Positions 45,266-57,095 of a DNA stretch of 64,000 bases are shown piece after piece. The position numbers and the translations under genes were made by a program. The notes under the pieces are model-generated. The model was not told the origin of the DNA. It searched no databases and worked only from the letters and a program-made list of their open reading frames with translations. The stretch is from contig QRDG01000531.1 of NCBI GenBank assembly GCA_012064385.1, positions 757,331 to 821,330 on the forward strand. The letters run 5' to 3'. The stretch is from Puccinellia tenuiflora (Eukaryota > Streptophyta > Magnoliopsida > Poales > Poaceae). The stretch's first letter is position 1. Every line of letters starts with the position of its first letter.

Positions 45266-47926
45266 TGAAAGAACAACTATGCCCGAGATGTCGCCTAGAG
45301 GGGGGGGGGGGTGAATAGGCGATTAAAACTTTTTCTAATTAGGGGCTTGATAATTGCGGAATAAAACTATGTGTTTAAATTACCAAGCCAACAACCTAAT
45401 ATGCTAGGGTTACCTATGTGCACCAACAACTTATGCTAAGCAATTCAAGCAACAAGGAGATAGCAAGATAAGGACTTCAAGCACGAAGGCTATCACAATG
45501 TAAATTGCATAAGTAAAGCTCGGGTATAGAAATAACCGAGGCACGCGGAGACGAGGATGTATTCCCGAGTTCCTCCTTGTTAAGGGAGTACGTCTCGTTG
45601 GAGGGGTGTGAGCTCGCCACAAGAGGCCTACTCAAGATGCCACAAAGGCCTCACCCTATTCTCCGATGAACCTCACCCAAGGGATTGGTTCACCTTCCAC
45701 TATCGGAATCCTTCGAGGCGGATTCCGGAGCCCTTTACAACTCTTCTTGGGGCACACACCCACAACTCAATTGGGGGCTCCCAAACTCGTGCCGAAGCTT
45801 CACAACTTGAAGTCTTCGCGGCACCTCCAACCGTCTAGGGTACACAATGCACCCAAGAGGCAACAAGCTCTTGGGAACACAATGCACACAAGAGTAACAA
45901 GCTTCTCAACCTTCAACTTCACGTATCACCGTGGAGAGAGCAACCCGATGCACCGAATGCAAAAAGGCAAGAGCACACAAAGTGCTCAAGTCCTTCACTC
46001 CCAAATTCCAACCAAATCAACTAATGCTTTGGAGGGAATAAGAGAGGAAGAACAAAGGGGATGAACACAAAGCAACCCCAAATCTAGATCCCACAAGTTC
46101 CCCTCACTTAGAGGAGATTTGGTTTGGTGGAAGTGTAGATCTAGATCTCCTCTCTTGAAACCCTAAATTTGGGCAAGAATCATTGGAGGGGAAGAGAGGA
46201 ATCAAGCTCACAAGTTTGCAACAATGGAGGAGAGAGAAAATGAGCTGAGCAAAGTGAGCAACCAGCACTTGGGGGAAGAAGGGGGCTATTTATAGCCTCC
46301 CCCAAAAACTAGCCGTTGGAAAACCGCAGGGCCGGAAATTCCGGGTTAAAGGGCCGGAACTTCTGGCCGGAGGCCGGATATTCCGGGGCTTACACCGGAA
46401 TTTCCGGTGCCCCGGAAATTTCCGGAGCAAACCTCCGGTGCAAAGTTCCGGACCCCCACCCGAGAGAAAACGTGAAAATGACTTAGCCAAATTTTCCTTC
46501 GGCCGGATATTCCGGACCAAAGACCGGAAATTCCGGACCCCCTCCAGAGAGAAAAGCCAAAAAGACTTAGCCAAAAAAGCTCAGATGAAAAAATGGGCCG
46601 GATATTCCGGTGCAACGGCCGGAACTTCCGGGGGCCGGAATTTCCGGACCCAGGGCCGGAATTTCCGGACCCCGGGCCGGAATTTCCGCCCCTCAGAAAA
46701 ACTGCAGAATGAGCAATATGAAAACGGGCATATCTTTTGCATCCGGACTCCGTTTTCGATGATCTTGGACTCGTTGGACTCGCAATGAAAAGCTCTACAA
46801 GATCATGCAGAGAAACATCATTGTCCATCATGATATTATAAAACCAAATGGGGAGAGTTTAAAAGCTCTTTTTCGCAAACCGAAAAACCGTTTCTTTTGC
46901 AATTGAAGTCCAAAAGAGGTAAAACCAAATTTGTTGGAAAGAGGACAACAAAAGCTACCCTATAAAAAGTAAAAATATTGAAACCAAGCAATGGAGATTT
47001 TGCTAAAAAATGGAAGAGTGAAACCTTCCGCATAGATGAACCGGCAAAATCTCCAAAACCGAAAACGCACAAGTTTTTCATCAAGACTCCGTTTTCTATG
47101 ATCTTGGGCTTGTTTCGAAGATAATCACAAGCCCTAGAAGATCATGCATATACACATCATAGTCTATCATGTGAGGAGGAAAACATAAGGAGAGAGTTTG
47201 ACCTCTCGTAGAAGAGACAAACCGGTAAAACCTCCGAAATCAAAAACGTAAGAAGATATTCATGAGATCCGTTTTTGATGAACTAGAGCTTGGTATGGAG
47301 ATGAACACAAGCTCTATATTCTCACATGGATAAAAGCCAAATAAGAACCAATAAAGATGATTGCATGGATGCAAAGGTTTGAGCTCTCTACAAACGATAC
47401 GATCACGATACTCGGTCGAGAGCCCCTCTTGATAGTACGGCTATCTATCCTATAATCCGGTCTCTCACTAAACAACATGAGACCGGTAAAATAAAAGCCC
47501 TACCAAGATCATACCTTTTCCTTGCGCATTAATCCACTTGAGATCGATGGAGACGATCTTCATCTCCTCAAGGCGAACCATCTTCTTGATTGCGCTTCGC
47601 TTGGTGAAGAATCACATGACGCTCCCCCATACACCAAGATGGGGAGAGCACTCTTCGGCATATCTTCACATGAACTTGAGAGTTGATCAACCCGCACAAA
47701 GTCTTGATCAACCCAACACTTTTCTTCCCTTGAGCTTGACTCCAACAAATGGAGATCAAGCAAAGCACCTTGACTCCAACACATGGAGACAAGCTTGGCC
47801 TTGATCAACAAATGATCTTGACACAAGCTAAAGGACAACCTACACATAGAGCTCAAAGCAAATATTAGTCCATAGAGATTGTCATTAATTACCAAAACCA
47901 TGCATGGGATCAACCATGCACTTTCA
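45266..47926 (-). repeat. 5' LTR of element A
   Basis: 2661 bp, nearly identical to 31740-34396. TATA box at 46286-46295 (-), palindrome cluster about 46317-46690. The G run after GTCGCCTAGA is 12 here against 9 in the other LTR. Confidence 0.95.
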
Positions 47927-49036
47927 CACGCCCCCTTGGTCCATGTGGGCCATTAGGGCACGTGGGTCCCACTCTGGAACCTTCCGGAACCTTCTAGAAT
48001 ATTTCTGGTACCCTGCCGGAAAATTCCCGAACTTTTCCGGAACCCTGGAAACCACTTTCCTTATATGAAACTTTATCTCCAGACCCTTCCGGAGCTCCTC
48101 ATGACGTCTAGGATCTCATCCGAGACTCCGAATAAATATTCTTTCACACCATCAAAAATCTAATGCCCTAGCTACATCGAAGCCTTAAGTGTGTGACCCT
48201 ACGGTTTCGAGAACGTGCAGACATGATCCGATCAATAATCAATAGCTGGACCGGGATGTCCATATTGACTCCTACACATTCAACGAAGTTCTTTATCGAT
48301 TGAACCACGATGCCAGAGATTCTTAATCTCGTATAAGATTCCCTTTGTCTCATGATATTTAATTTGTCCGAGATTTGATCGTCGATATCTCCATATCTAA
48401 TTCCATCTCGTTACCTGGCAAATTCTCTTTACTCGTCCATAATATAGGATCTCCGTGATTACTCCTAACCACATGTTTGCAAACTTTCCAGATGCTATAT
48501 TACCGAGAGGGCCCAGAGATATCTACTCCGTCACATGGAGGGACAAATCCCACTCTTGATACATATCACCCAACAACCTACCATCGGAGATACCTGAAAG
48601 CCACCTTTATAATCACCCAGTTACGAAGCGACGTTTGATATCCACAAAGCATTCCTCCAGTAAATGGGAGTGATATAATCTCATGGTCTAAGGAAACTAT
48701 ACTTGGCATATACTAAAAGCGTTGGCAATGAAACTGTGTGACATGATTAATTGCAACTCTTTATTATTGGGTCTTGTCCATCATATCATTCTCCCAATGA
48801 TATGACTCCGTTATCAAGTGACTATAACAAGTCCTATAGTTAGGAAACCTTAACCATCTCTTGACTAACAAACTAGTTCAGTAGAGGCTTACTAGGGACA
48901 CCTGGTTGTTTATATTCCACACACATGTATTATGTTTCCGGTTAATACAATTATAGCATGGATAATAAACTATTATCATAAACATGAATATGCTAATAAA
49001 CCATTTTATTATTGCCTCTAGGGCATATTCCCAACA
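47927..49036 (-). repeat. Element C: 3' LTR, right piece
   Basis: It ends CATATTCCCAACA at 49036, i.e. on - it starts TGTTGGGAATATGCCCTAG, the start I know from the BARE/WIS/Angela copia group of Triticeae. It begins with the second CACGC copy of the A insertion. Confidence 0.75.
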
Positions 49037-49610
49037 GTCTCCCACTTGCACTAGAGTCAATAATCTAGTTTACATTTTCTCGATCCAACACCCATGGAGT
49101 TTAACATTCATGTAGTCTCAGTACTGATCATGTTTGCTTGTGGAAGAGGTTCTGTCCGTGATCTGTAATATACAGTTCTCTATGTTCTTTGCAAAACGTC
49201 AATGTCACCTAAATTGACATTACTTTATATCACATTATAAACCTCTTATCATCACATGATAAACCTCGTCATCATATGATGAATATAATATATTTGGTAA
49301 CAGAGTGAGATTTTCGTTTTCCTTTTATGCCTACATGACGTATGATCAGTCAAAAGAACTTTCACATATATGTGCACCCGGAACTCACTCAATCTTGAAA
49401 CAAAAATTTCTCAAACCAAATATTATATCTTTCAATCCTTGAATTAATCATATACTCTTATATGTTGTAGACTCAACAAATCGACAGTGCAATACATATC
49501 ACTTCGATATTTTTGATCACGCTTTCGCTGCGCTTCTGCCTTTATGAGATTTTCTAATCTAGTTTGGTGTCATGACTTCAACCAAGTCTACCAATCTCTA
49601 GATTCAATTA
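49037..49610 (-). mobile_element. Element C: PPT and truncated interior
   Basis: On -, AAGTGGGAGAC abuts the LTR (PPT of the BARE type). About 570 bp of 3' untranslated interior follow, then homology to the D2 array resumes at about 49610 (CATCTCCATAG). The coding region and 5' LTR of C are gone. Confidence 0.6.
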
Positions 49611-49624
49611 TCTCATCTCCATAG

Positions 49625-51086
49625 TGATAACCCACAAGTGTAGGGGATCGCAACAGTCTTCGCGGGTAGTATAACCCAATTTATTGATTCGACTCAAGGG
49701 GAGCCAAAGAATACTTAGAGGTCTTTGCAGCTGAGTTGTCAATTCAGCCACACCTAGAGAAGCACAAGTAACACGAGAGAGGTGAAAGCAACAGTGATTT
49801 GGGAACAATAGTAACAGAAACACGAAAGCAATGATGGAGAAATATGGACCGGGGTTCATAGTTTCACTAGTGGCGGCTCTCCTAAGCAAATAATCATGCA
49901 TTGGGTGAACAAATTACAGTTGGGCAATTGACAGAATTGCACTAATTAATTAATTATGACAAAGCATTCAGTTTATCAATCATATGTAGGCATGTATTCC
50001 ATATATAGTTGTAACTACTCGCAATGAGAATTCGCACAACATCTTTTGTCCTGCCATCCGGTTTCAGCCGGGCCAATTAAGGAACAAATGTCAATTAAGG
50101 TGTTTCTTTTAATAGAACACCGGAGCAAAGCATTAACACACAATGAACACATGTAATCCTCAAGTTAATAACCATTCCCATCGATGTCCCCGTTTCTGTC
50201 ACTCGAGGTCTCCGGTTCTGGACTAATAACAGGTGCATACAACTTGTAGATACGATCTAAGCATCAATTATATTCATGCAAACATAACGCGCCCAAATCT
50301 AAGATCATGCCACTCGTGCACTAGTGACAAGCATTAAGCATAACAACATTACAGCAACAACAATTCATAAACATAAATAATCTGATCATAACGTGCCAAT
50401 CCATCGGATCCCAACAAACACAACGCATATTACATCGGATTGATCTCGATCATGTAGGGCAGCTCACGAGAACATGGTATTGAACAACAAGGGGGAGAGA
50501 GTACCATCTAGCTACTGCTACAAACCCGTAGTCTGTGGGGGAACTACTCACAACTCATCCCGGAGGCAGCGGTGGCGGTGAAGATGGCTCCGGGGGCCAA
50601 TCCCCGTCCCGGCAGGGTGCCGAAACAGGCAATCTGACCCCCGAAACTTGTCGGCGATGGCGGCGGAGCTCTGTATCGTATTTGGGAAAATCCTTCGGGG
50701 GTTAGGGTTTTTGCGTCGGGGATGATTTTATAGGCGTCGGAGGCACCCGAGGGTGTGCCCGAGGGGCAGGGGTGGCCCCCCTCTCACCCGCGGGTGGGAC
50801 CCGCCCCAGGGCTGTGGGTCCCTCCCGGGGTCGCCCCTCTGGCTCCTTCCTCATTTCTTGAATAAAAAATCGTCGTAAAATTTCGTCCAATTGCGAGAAT
50901 ATTTTCAGAAGTAACTTTCTGCAACAAAAACATCACAGAAACAGCGAACTGGCACTGGGCATCTTGTCAATAGGTTAGTCCAATAAAATGCCTTGAAATG
51001 ATATAATAATGTAGCATAAACATGTAATAATGATAGGAATCAAGCATGGCATGATAAAAAATTATAGATACGTTTGACACGTATCA
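49625..51086 (-). repeat. 3' LTR of element B
   Basis: 1462 bp. PPT-like GCATCCCCAAGCTT (+) at 51087 follows. Confidence 0.93.
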
Positions 51087-53527
51087 GCATCCCCAAGCTT
51101 AATTCCTGCTCGTCCTCGAGTAGGTAAATGATAATCAAAATAATTTTTGAGCTTGACATGCCACCAACATAATCTTGATCAAGATAGTAATGCAAAGCAC
51201 ATGATGTGAATAAGGTGATCCAAAACAATTGTCTATAGTTGACATTAATCAAACAATGATTAACAAACGCTAGCTAACAAATGCTAGAAACTTTTCATGA
51301 ATAAGTGTGTTGGAGACATGGAACCATACATAAGGTTTAGAAAGAAGAATTGCAAATTATGTCTCCAATGTAAAGTATCAATCATTCTTCAAAGCATCTA
51401 ATTAGTCATTCATGGAAATAGCCAAGCTCAAGTCAAGTATCCTAATCCATCTACTTCACAAATCAACTGTTTCAAAGTCTACTCAACTAGTGCAAGTAAG
51501 AAGTGGCTTTGGCACCATGATGTTATGGCAAAGAGAACAATAATGGAGGTTTGGAAGGTCAAAAGGAAAGGCTCAAACAGTGGAGAAGGTAACCACAAGA
51601 CAGAAGGAAGTCCCGTAGTTGACACTGTATGAGGAGTAGTGATTGCCATGCAACGGATGCACATAGAGCTATAAGTGTATGAAAGCTCTCCAATGGAACT
51701 AGTGGGGGTGCATCCAACTTGCTTGCTCCTGAAGACATAGAGCACTTGAGGAGGCTCATCCTTGGAATATACAAGCCAAGTTCTATACGTTAATTCCCCA
51801 CATAGTTATACTACTAAAACAACATGAGAACTCTCTACAATGAAGTGTAGGTGCTACTAGCACAAGTGTGGTAAAAAGGATAGTAGTGTTGCTCCCTCTC
51901 TCTTTTTCTATTTTTTTTTGGATTTTGGGTGGCCTCCTTGGCTCTTTTAAATGCTCTCTCATTTGGCCTCCTTTGGGCTCTTTTATTCTTTTTTTTATTA
52001 TTTTATACCTCACTGTAGGAGCAACACTCTATATTACAAATGGATCATCACACTTTTTGGTACTCATAACTCATAAGACTAATACATGAAGTATAAAAGA
52101 AGATATGCATGATCGAGCGTAGTGTGGAAAAAATATAAAACATGTGGCAAGCCACGCTGCACACTAACTCAATGATCAAGCAAACTATATGGTAATGAAG
52201 AACGACATCAATTCATGTAATGTAATGATGGATGTTGCATGGCAATGTATCTCGGAACGGCTATGGAAATGTCGTGATATGTAGGTATGGTGGCTGTTTT
52301 GAGGGAGATAGTTGGTTTATGTGTAGGAGAACAGGATGAAGTTCTGCCACGGAGTTGGATGTACTCGCGAAGTATGCACCAATCTCAATGTGAGAGAGGG
52401 CATTGCGTATCACCGAAGAGGCTAGCAAAATATGGAAGTGGAAGTGCCAAAAACAAAACTCACAATGCATTTCGTATATTGCTAACAACTAGCAGTTTCA
52501 ATGTTTCACAAATGGTTAGAGACACCCCGAGAGGGATCGTGGTAGCGACACAAGTGCCCCGTTGGCTTCCCCGACCGTTGCAGTAACTACCCACTAGGAA
52601 CTTCTTTTCAACTTAGCAGAATTCATGATACATTAACATTGTTGACTTAGGTTGTTTAGTTCAGAAAAGTACGGCTCCACACTTTACTAACACATCTTCA
52701 CTAATCAGCTCTAACACCATTAACCAACACATTTTAACCATTAGTTATTTTAATGTCTCAAAACAATTGAAAAATATCAAATTATCCATATAGTGATCTA
52801 CAAGACTATGCAGGTTTTTTCTACTTACCACATGCATAGCATTTTACCGATCTAACACATTAACCAAGCAACCAAAACAACTCTCTAACAAATATAAGTG
52901 AAGAACAAGAGAGTTTAACATCAACTACTAGCATCTCTAAATAAGATAAAAGCTAAAAAGCGAGAGCTTACTAGCAAACAAACAGTAGCTAAGAATACTC
53001 AACAAGATATAAGCGAAGCAAAGGAGTATTCAAATGAAAACGGAGCATGTCTCTCTCCCACACAAATAAAGCAAGGATCCAACAAGCATATGACCAGCAA
53101 ACAAACAAAACAAAACTGAAAGCAAAAAGACGCTCCAAACATAGCACATAATATGTAAAGTGATAAAAACGTAGTTTCAACGAAACGACCTGATGGTTGT
53201 TGGTGAAGAGTGGGGATGCCTTGGGCATCCCCAAGCTTAGACGCTTGAATCTTCTTAAATATTTCAGGGGGATTCCATGGGGGCATCCCCAAGCTTGAGC
53301 TTTTCTCCATTCTCACATCACCGTGTCATTCAAAACTTAAAAACTCCATTCACACAAAACTTCTCATAAACTGATTAGAGGGTTAGTGCTCATAAATTAA
53401 AATGCACATGTGTTCAACTCAAGACAAATTGCAAACAACTTTATTAAGAATTAGCTACTGTTTACTAAGCCTCAATGTGACACTCCATCTCTAGAGTATC
53501 GCATTTGACGATAGTAAAAGAGACGAA
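51087..53527 (-). other. Non-coding interior of element B
   Basis: No recognised protein. The phrase GGCATCCCCAAGCTT(A/G) recurs at 51087, about 53220 and 53281. A T-rich run lies at 51900-52000. Confidence 0.6.
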
Positions 53528-53868
53528 TCTATACCTCTTATAAAGCAAAACCCCACTAAGTGCATTTATTATTTTTCTATCTCAACATGCAAGCTATCCA
53601 CATCATGCATGCTATTATCCAATCAATTGTCCATGTCATTTCCATGAATACTTATTAATATACACATCATACATTCCTCCAACCATCTAATAGTTCACAT
53701 TAACAATATATAATACACACGCAATTTATGTCTATGAAAATTTAGTATATCGACTATGACCAAATGATTTTTGAATATTCATTTAATATGTCATACCTTT
53801 TATACCATTTATTTACATGATATAGTTTTCAAAGTGATACCCGCTGCAACGCGTGGGGTATCTTCTAG
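53528..53868 (+). mobile_element. Short Helitron, 341 bp, inside element B
   Basis: It starts TCTATACCTCTTATAAAGC after A (53527). It ends with hairpin GATACCC (53836-53842)/GGGTATC (53856-53862), then TT and CTAG (53865-53868) followed by T. There is no coding capacity. Removing it rejoins element B text. Confidence 0.75.
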
Positions 53869-54336
53869 TACAAAATAAAAGCAGAATCTGTCAAAAACTG
53901 AACAGTCTGTAAAGATCGATTTGTTCGAGGCAATTCTGTACCTCAAATCAGAAAAGTCAAAACTAACGAAAGATAGATAAAAGTATCAGGTTTTCTGTCT
54001 AAAAAATTCAGAAAAAGATAAAATTTATACGATTTTTATATTTTCGAACAGTGAAGGACAAAATTCTGTTTCTGGACAGCAAAACAACACCTCGCACTTT
54101 CAATGCATTAGAGGCTAAACTTGGCAGAAAAAACCAAAAAAAAAAGATACAATGAAGTTGCTACAGAAGCAACAACACCATGACTCAAGAAAAGCAAAAC
54201 CAAAACCGAAAGAAAAGATGGGTTGCCTCCCAACAAGCGCTTTTCTTTATAGCCTTTTAGCTAGGCCCAGTATTTTCAATGATGCTCACATAAGAATAAG
54301 TATTGAAATGCAAGGGAGATCATCATGAGGTAATTA

Positions 54337-55380
54337 TCAAACACATTTAAGTCTAACTCTCTTCCTATGCATAGGCATTTTATAAGAAAATAAATCAATG
54401 AAGCACAAAGCATTAAGCATAAGAAGGTAAAGCAAGTGTAACTTCAAAACTTTTAGCATAAAGAGAGGTGTTTTAGTGACATGAGAACTCCGACAACCAT
54501 ATTTTCCTCTCTCATAATAATTTTCAGTAGCATCATGAACAAACTCAACAATATAATTATCACTTAAAACAGGCTTTTCATGATCTACAAGCACATAGTT
54601 TCGGTCCATCTCAAAAATAGTGGGATTAAACCCACTTTCAATAGCATTATAATTTTTATCATCAAGTAATATAGGACCATCATCAAGAGCTTTATCGTAT
54701 AGACTTTCTAAGCACAACTCTTCATTATCATGCATCTCAATGGTTGGAGTAAATAAAGGATTATCATAAGATTTATCAATATAGCACGGATTATCATATA
54801 TAACAAGATCATTTTTATCAAAAAGGGATGTTTCAATTGAATCAATGGGATCATAACACTCATTCTCCTTTTGTAAGGAAGGAGGACAATCAAATAATGT
54901 ATGAGTTAGAGAGTTACTCTCATTAGAAGGTAGAAATGGGTAGCTACTCCATTCTTCCTCCTCTTGTTCGTCACTCTCCTCCTCATTTTCATCCAATGAG
55001 CTTCCAGTTTCAACAATTTCTTCTTCCATAGGCTCCTGCACGGCATTCGTCTCTTCTTCTGGGGGATATAAACCCTTAAGATATTTAGTAATATAGCAAT
55101 TTTCATCTTTGTAATTATCCATGCAATAATTAAGTATAGCAAAACTTTCAGATTTATAAGGAGCATCATCATCATTTTCAATCAAAGAAGAAATTTCATA
55201 AGCACCCTTCCACGCAATAAATTCTTCAATAGGTTCCACATCATAAAAATCATAGTTTCCCTTAGCATAAGATGCTAAGGTTTCATTATCATTACCAGCA
55301 CATTGAAAAGGAAGGTGTTTAAAATTCATGCTACAAGTAGACTCATCACAGCAATAAGATATATTATAATTTAAGCACAA
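54337..55380 (-). CDS. 347-aa ORF of element B (non-pol, unknown)
   Basis: MCLNYNISYCCDESTCSMNF...; very acidic middle (ETGSSLDENEEESDEQEEEEW) and many Asp/Tyr/Asn residues (ENDDDAPY, DNEELCLESLYD), with a hydrophobic, basic C-terminus. There is no RT, integrase, protease or zinc-knuckle motif. Very similar ORFs are, from memory, common in non-autonomous Athila-type elements of wheat and barley; their role is unknown. The frame is open along the whole length although the LTRs have diverged by about 3 percent, which hints at selection before or after insertion. Confidence 0.65.
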   Translation of the reverse strand: MCLNYNISYCCDESTCSMNFKHLPFQCAGNDNETLASYAKGNYDFYDVEPIEEFIAWKGAYEISSLIENDDDAPYKSESFAILNYCMDNYKDENCYITKYLKGLYPPEEETNAVQEPMEEEIVETGSSLDENEEESDEQEEEEWSSYPFLPSNESNSLTHTLFDCPPSLQKENECYDPIDSIETSLFDKNDLVIYDNPCYIDKSYDNPLFTPTIEMHDNEELCLESLYDKALDDGPILLDDKNYNAIESGFNPTIFEMDRNYVLVDHEKPVLSDNYIVEFVHDATENYYERGKYGCRSSHVTKTPLFMLKVLKLHLLYLLMLNALCFIDLFSYKMPMHRKRVRLKCV

Positions 55381-55597
55381 GTCTCTAGCATAATAGTTCA
55401 GAGTATTAATTATTTTCTATAAGTGTATCCCTTTTTGTGACAAGCGGTATTCCTTATAATATTCTTGTTGATCCTCCGTGAATCCGCCTTGCCAATAAGA
55501 TCTAGTTTCAAAGAAGTTAACCATTGATAACAATAACAATAAAGAGAGTAGAGAGAAAGTGAGTACTTCCCAAGTGAACCAATAAGTAGAGCTATGG

Positions 55598-55616
55598 CTC
55601 CCCGGCAACGGCGTCA
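55598..55616 (-). promoter_or_regulatory. Primer binding site of B
   Basis: On - TGACGCCGTTGCCGGGGAG, one mismatch to the PBS of E, again 11 bp inside the LTR. Confidence 0.8.
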
Positions 55617-55627
55617 GAAAATAGTCT

Positions 55628-57090
55628 TGATAACCCATAAGTGTAGGGGATCGCAACAGTCTTCGCGGGTAGTATAACCCAATTTATTGATTCGACTCAA
55701 GGGGAGCCAAAGAATACTTAGAGGTCTTTGCAACTGAGTTGTCAATTCAGCCACACCTGGAGAAGCACAAGTAACACGAGAGAGGTGAAAGCAACAGTGA
55801 TTTGAGAACAATAGTAACAGAAACACGAAAGAAATGATGGAGAAATATGGACCGGGGTTCATAGTTTCACCAGTGGCGGCTCTCCTAAGCAAATAATCAT
55901 GCATTGGGTGAACAAATTACAGTTAGGCAATTGACAGAATTGCACTAATTAATTAATTATGACAAAACATTTAGTTTATCAATCATACGTAGGCATGTAT
56001 TCCATATATAGTTGTAACTACTCGCAATGAGAATTCGCACAACATCTTTTGTCCTGTCATCCGGTTTCAGCCGGGCCAATTAAGGAACAAATGACAATTA
56101 AGGTGTTCCTTTTAATAGAACACCGGAGCAAAGCATTAACACACAATGAACACATGTAATTCTCAAGTTACTAACCATTCCCATTGATGTCCCTGTTTCT
56201 GTCACTCGAGGTCTCCGGTTCCAGACTAATAACAGGTGCATACAAATTGTAGATACGATCTAAGCATCAATTATATTCATGCAAACATAACGCGCCCAAA
56301 TCTAAGATCATGCCACTCATGCACTAGTGACAAGCATTAAGCATAACAACATTGCAGCAACAACAATTCATAAACATAAATAATCCGATCATAACATGCC
56401 AATCCATCGGATCCCAACAAACACAACGCATATTACATCGGATTGATCTCGATCATGTAGGGCAGCTCACGAGAACATGGTATTGAGCAACAAGGGGGAG
56501 AGAGTACCATCTAGCTACTGCTACAAACCCGTAGTCCATGGGGAAACTACTCACAACTCATCCCGGAGGCAGCGGTGGCGGTGAAGATGGCTCCGGGGGC
56601 CAATCCCCATCCCGGCAGGGTGCCGGAACAGGCAATCTGACCCCTGAAACTTGTCTGCGATGGCGGCGGAGCTCTGTATCGTATTTGGGAAAATCCTTCG
56701 GGGGTTAGGGTTTTTGCGTCGGGGATGATTTTATAGGCGTCGGAGGCACCCGAGGGGGTGCCCGAGGGGCAGGGGCGGCCCCCCTCTCACCTGTGGGTGG
56801 GACCCGCCCCAGGGCTGTGGGTCCCTCCCGGGGTCGCCCCTCTGGCTCCCTTCCTCATTTCTTGAATAAAAAATCATCGTAAATTTTCGTCCAATTCCGA
56901 GAATATTTCCAGAAGTAACTTTCTGCAATAAAAACATCACAGAAACAGGGAACTGGCACTGGGCATCTTGTCAATAGGTTAGTCCAATAAAATTCCTTGA
57001 AATGATATAATAATGTAGCATAAACATGTAATAATGATAGGAATCAAGCATGGCATGATAAAAAATTATAGATACGTTTGACACGTATCA
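55628..57090 (-). repeat. 5' LTR of element B
   Basis: 1463 bp, about 97 percent like 49625-51086. Confidence 0.93.
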
Positions 57091-57095
57091 CATAG

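Larger units (their letters stand above)
31740..47926 (-). mobile_element. Element A: gag-only (non-autonomous) LTR retrotransposon, complete and young
   Basis: LTRs 31740-34396 (3') and 45266-47926 (5'), both TGAAAGAACAAC...CACTTTCA; perfect 5-bp target duplication CACGC (31735-31739, 47927-47931). PBS, one gag ORF and PPT are present, but no protease, RT or integrase motif occurs anywhere in the interior, so it must be mobilised by proteins of another element. The length is 16.2 kb, or about 11.1 kb without the nested Helitron (37323-42454). It is inserted in the LTR of C. The LTRs differ by about 8 substitutions and 4 homopolymer indels by eye. Confidence 0.92.
49625..57090 (-). mobile_element. 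Element B: non-autonomous Athila-type LTR retrotransposon
   Basis: LTRs 49625-51086 and 55628-57090 (TGATAACCCA...GACACGTATCA); perfect target duplication CATAG (49620-49624, 57091-57095); PPT on - AAGCTTGGGGATGC beside the left LTR; PBS beside the right LTR. The interior has one 347-codon ORF and no pol. About 43 substitutions separate the LTRs by eye. It resembles the Sabrina/Derami/WHAM group of Triticeae from memory. It is inserted in the D2 array next to C. Confidence 0.9.
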
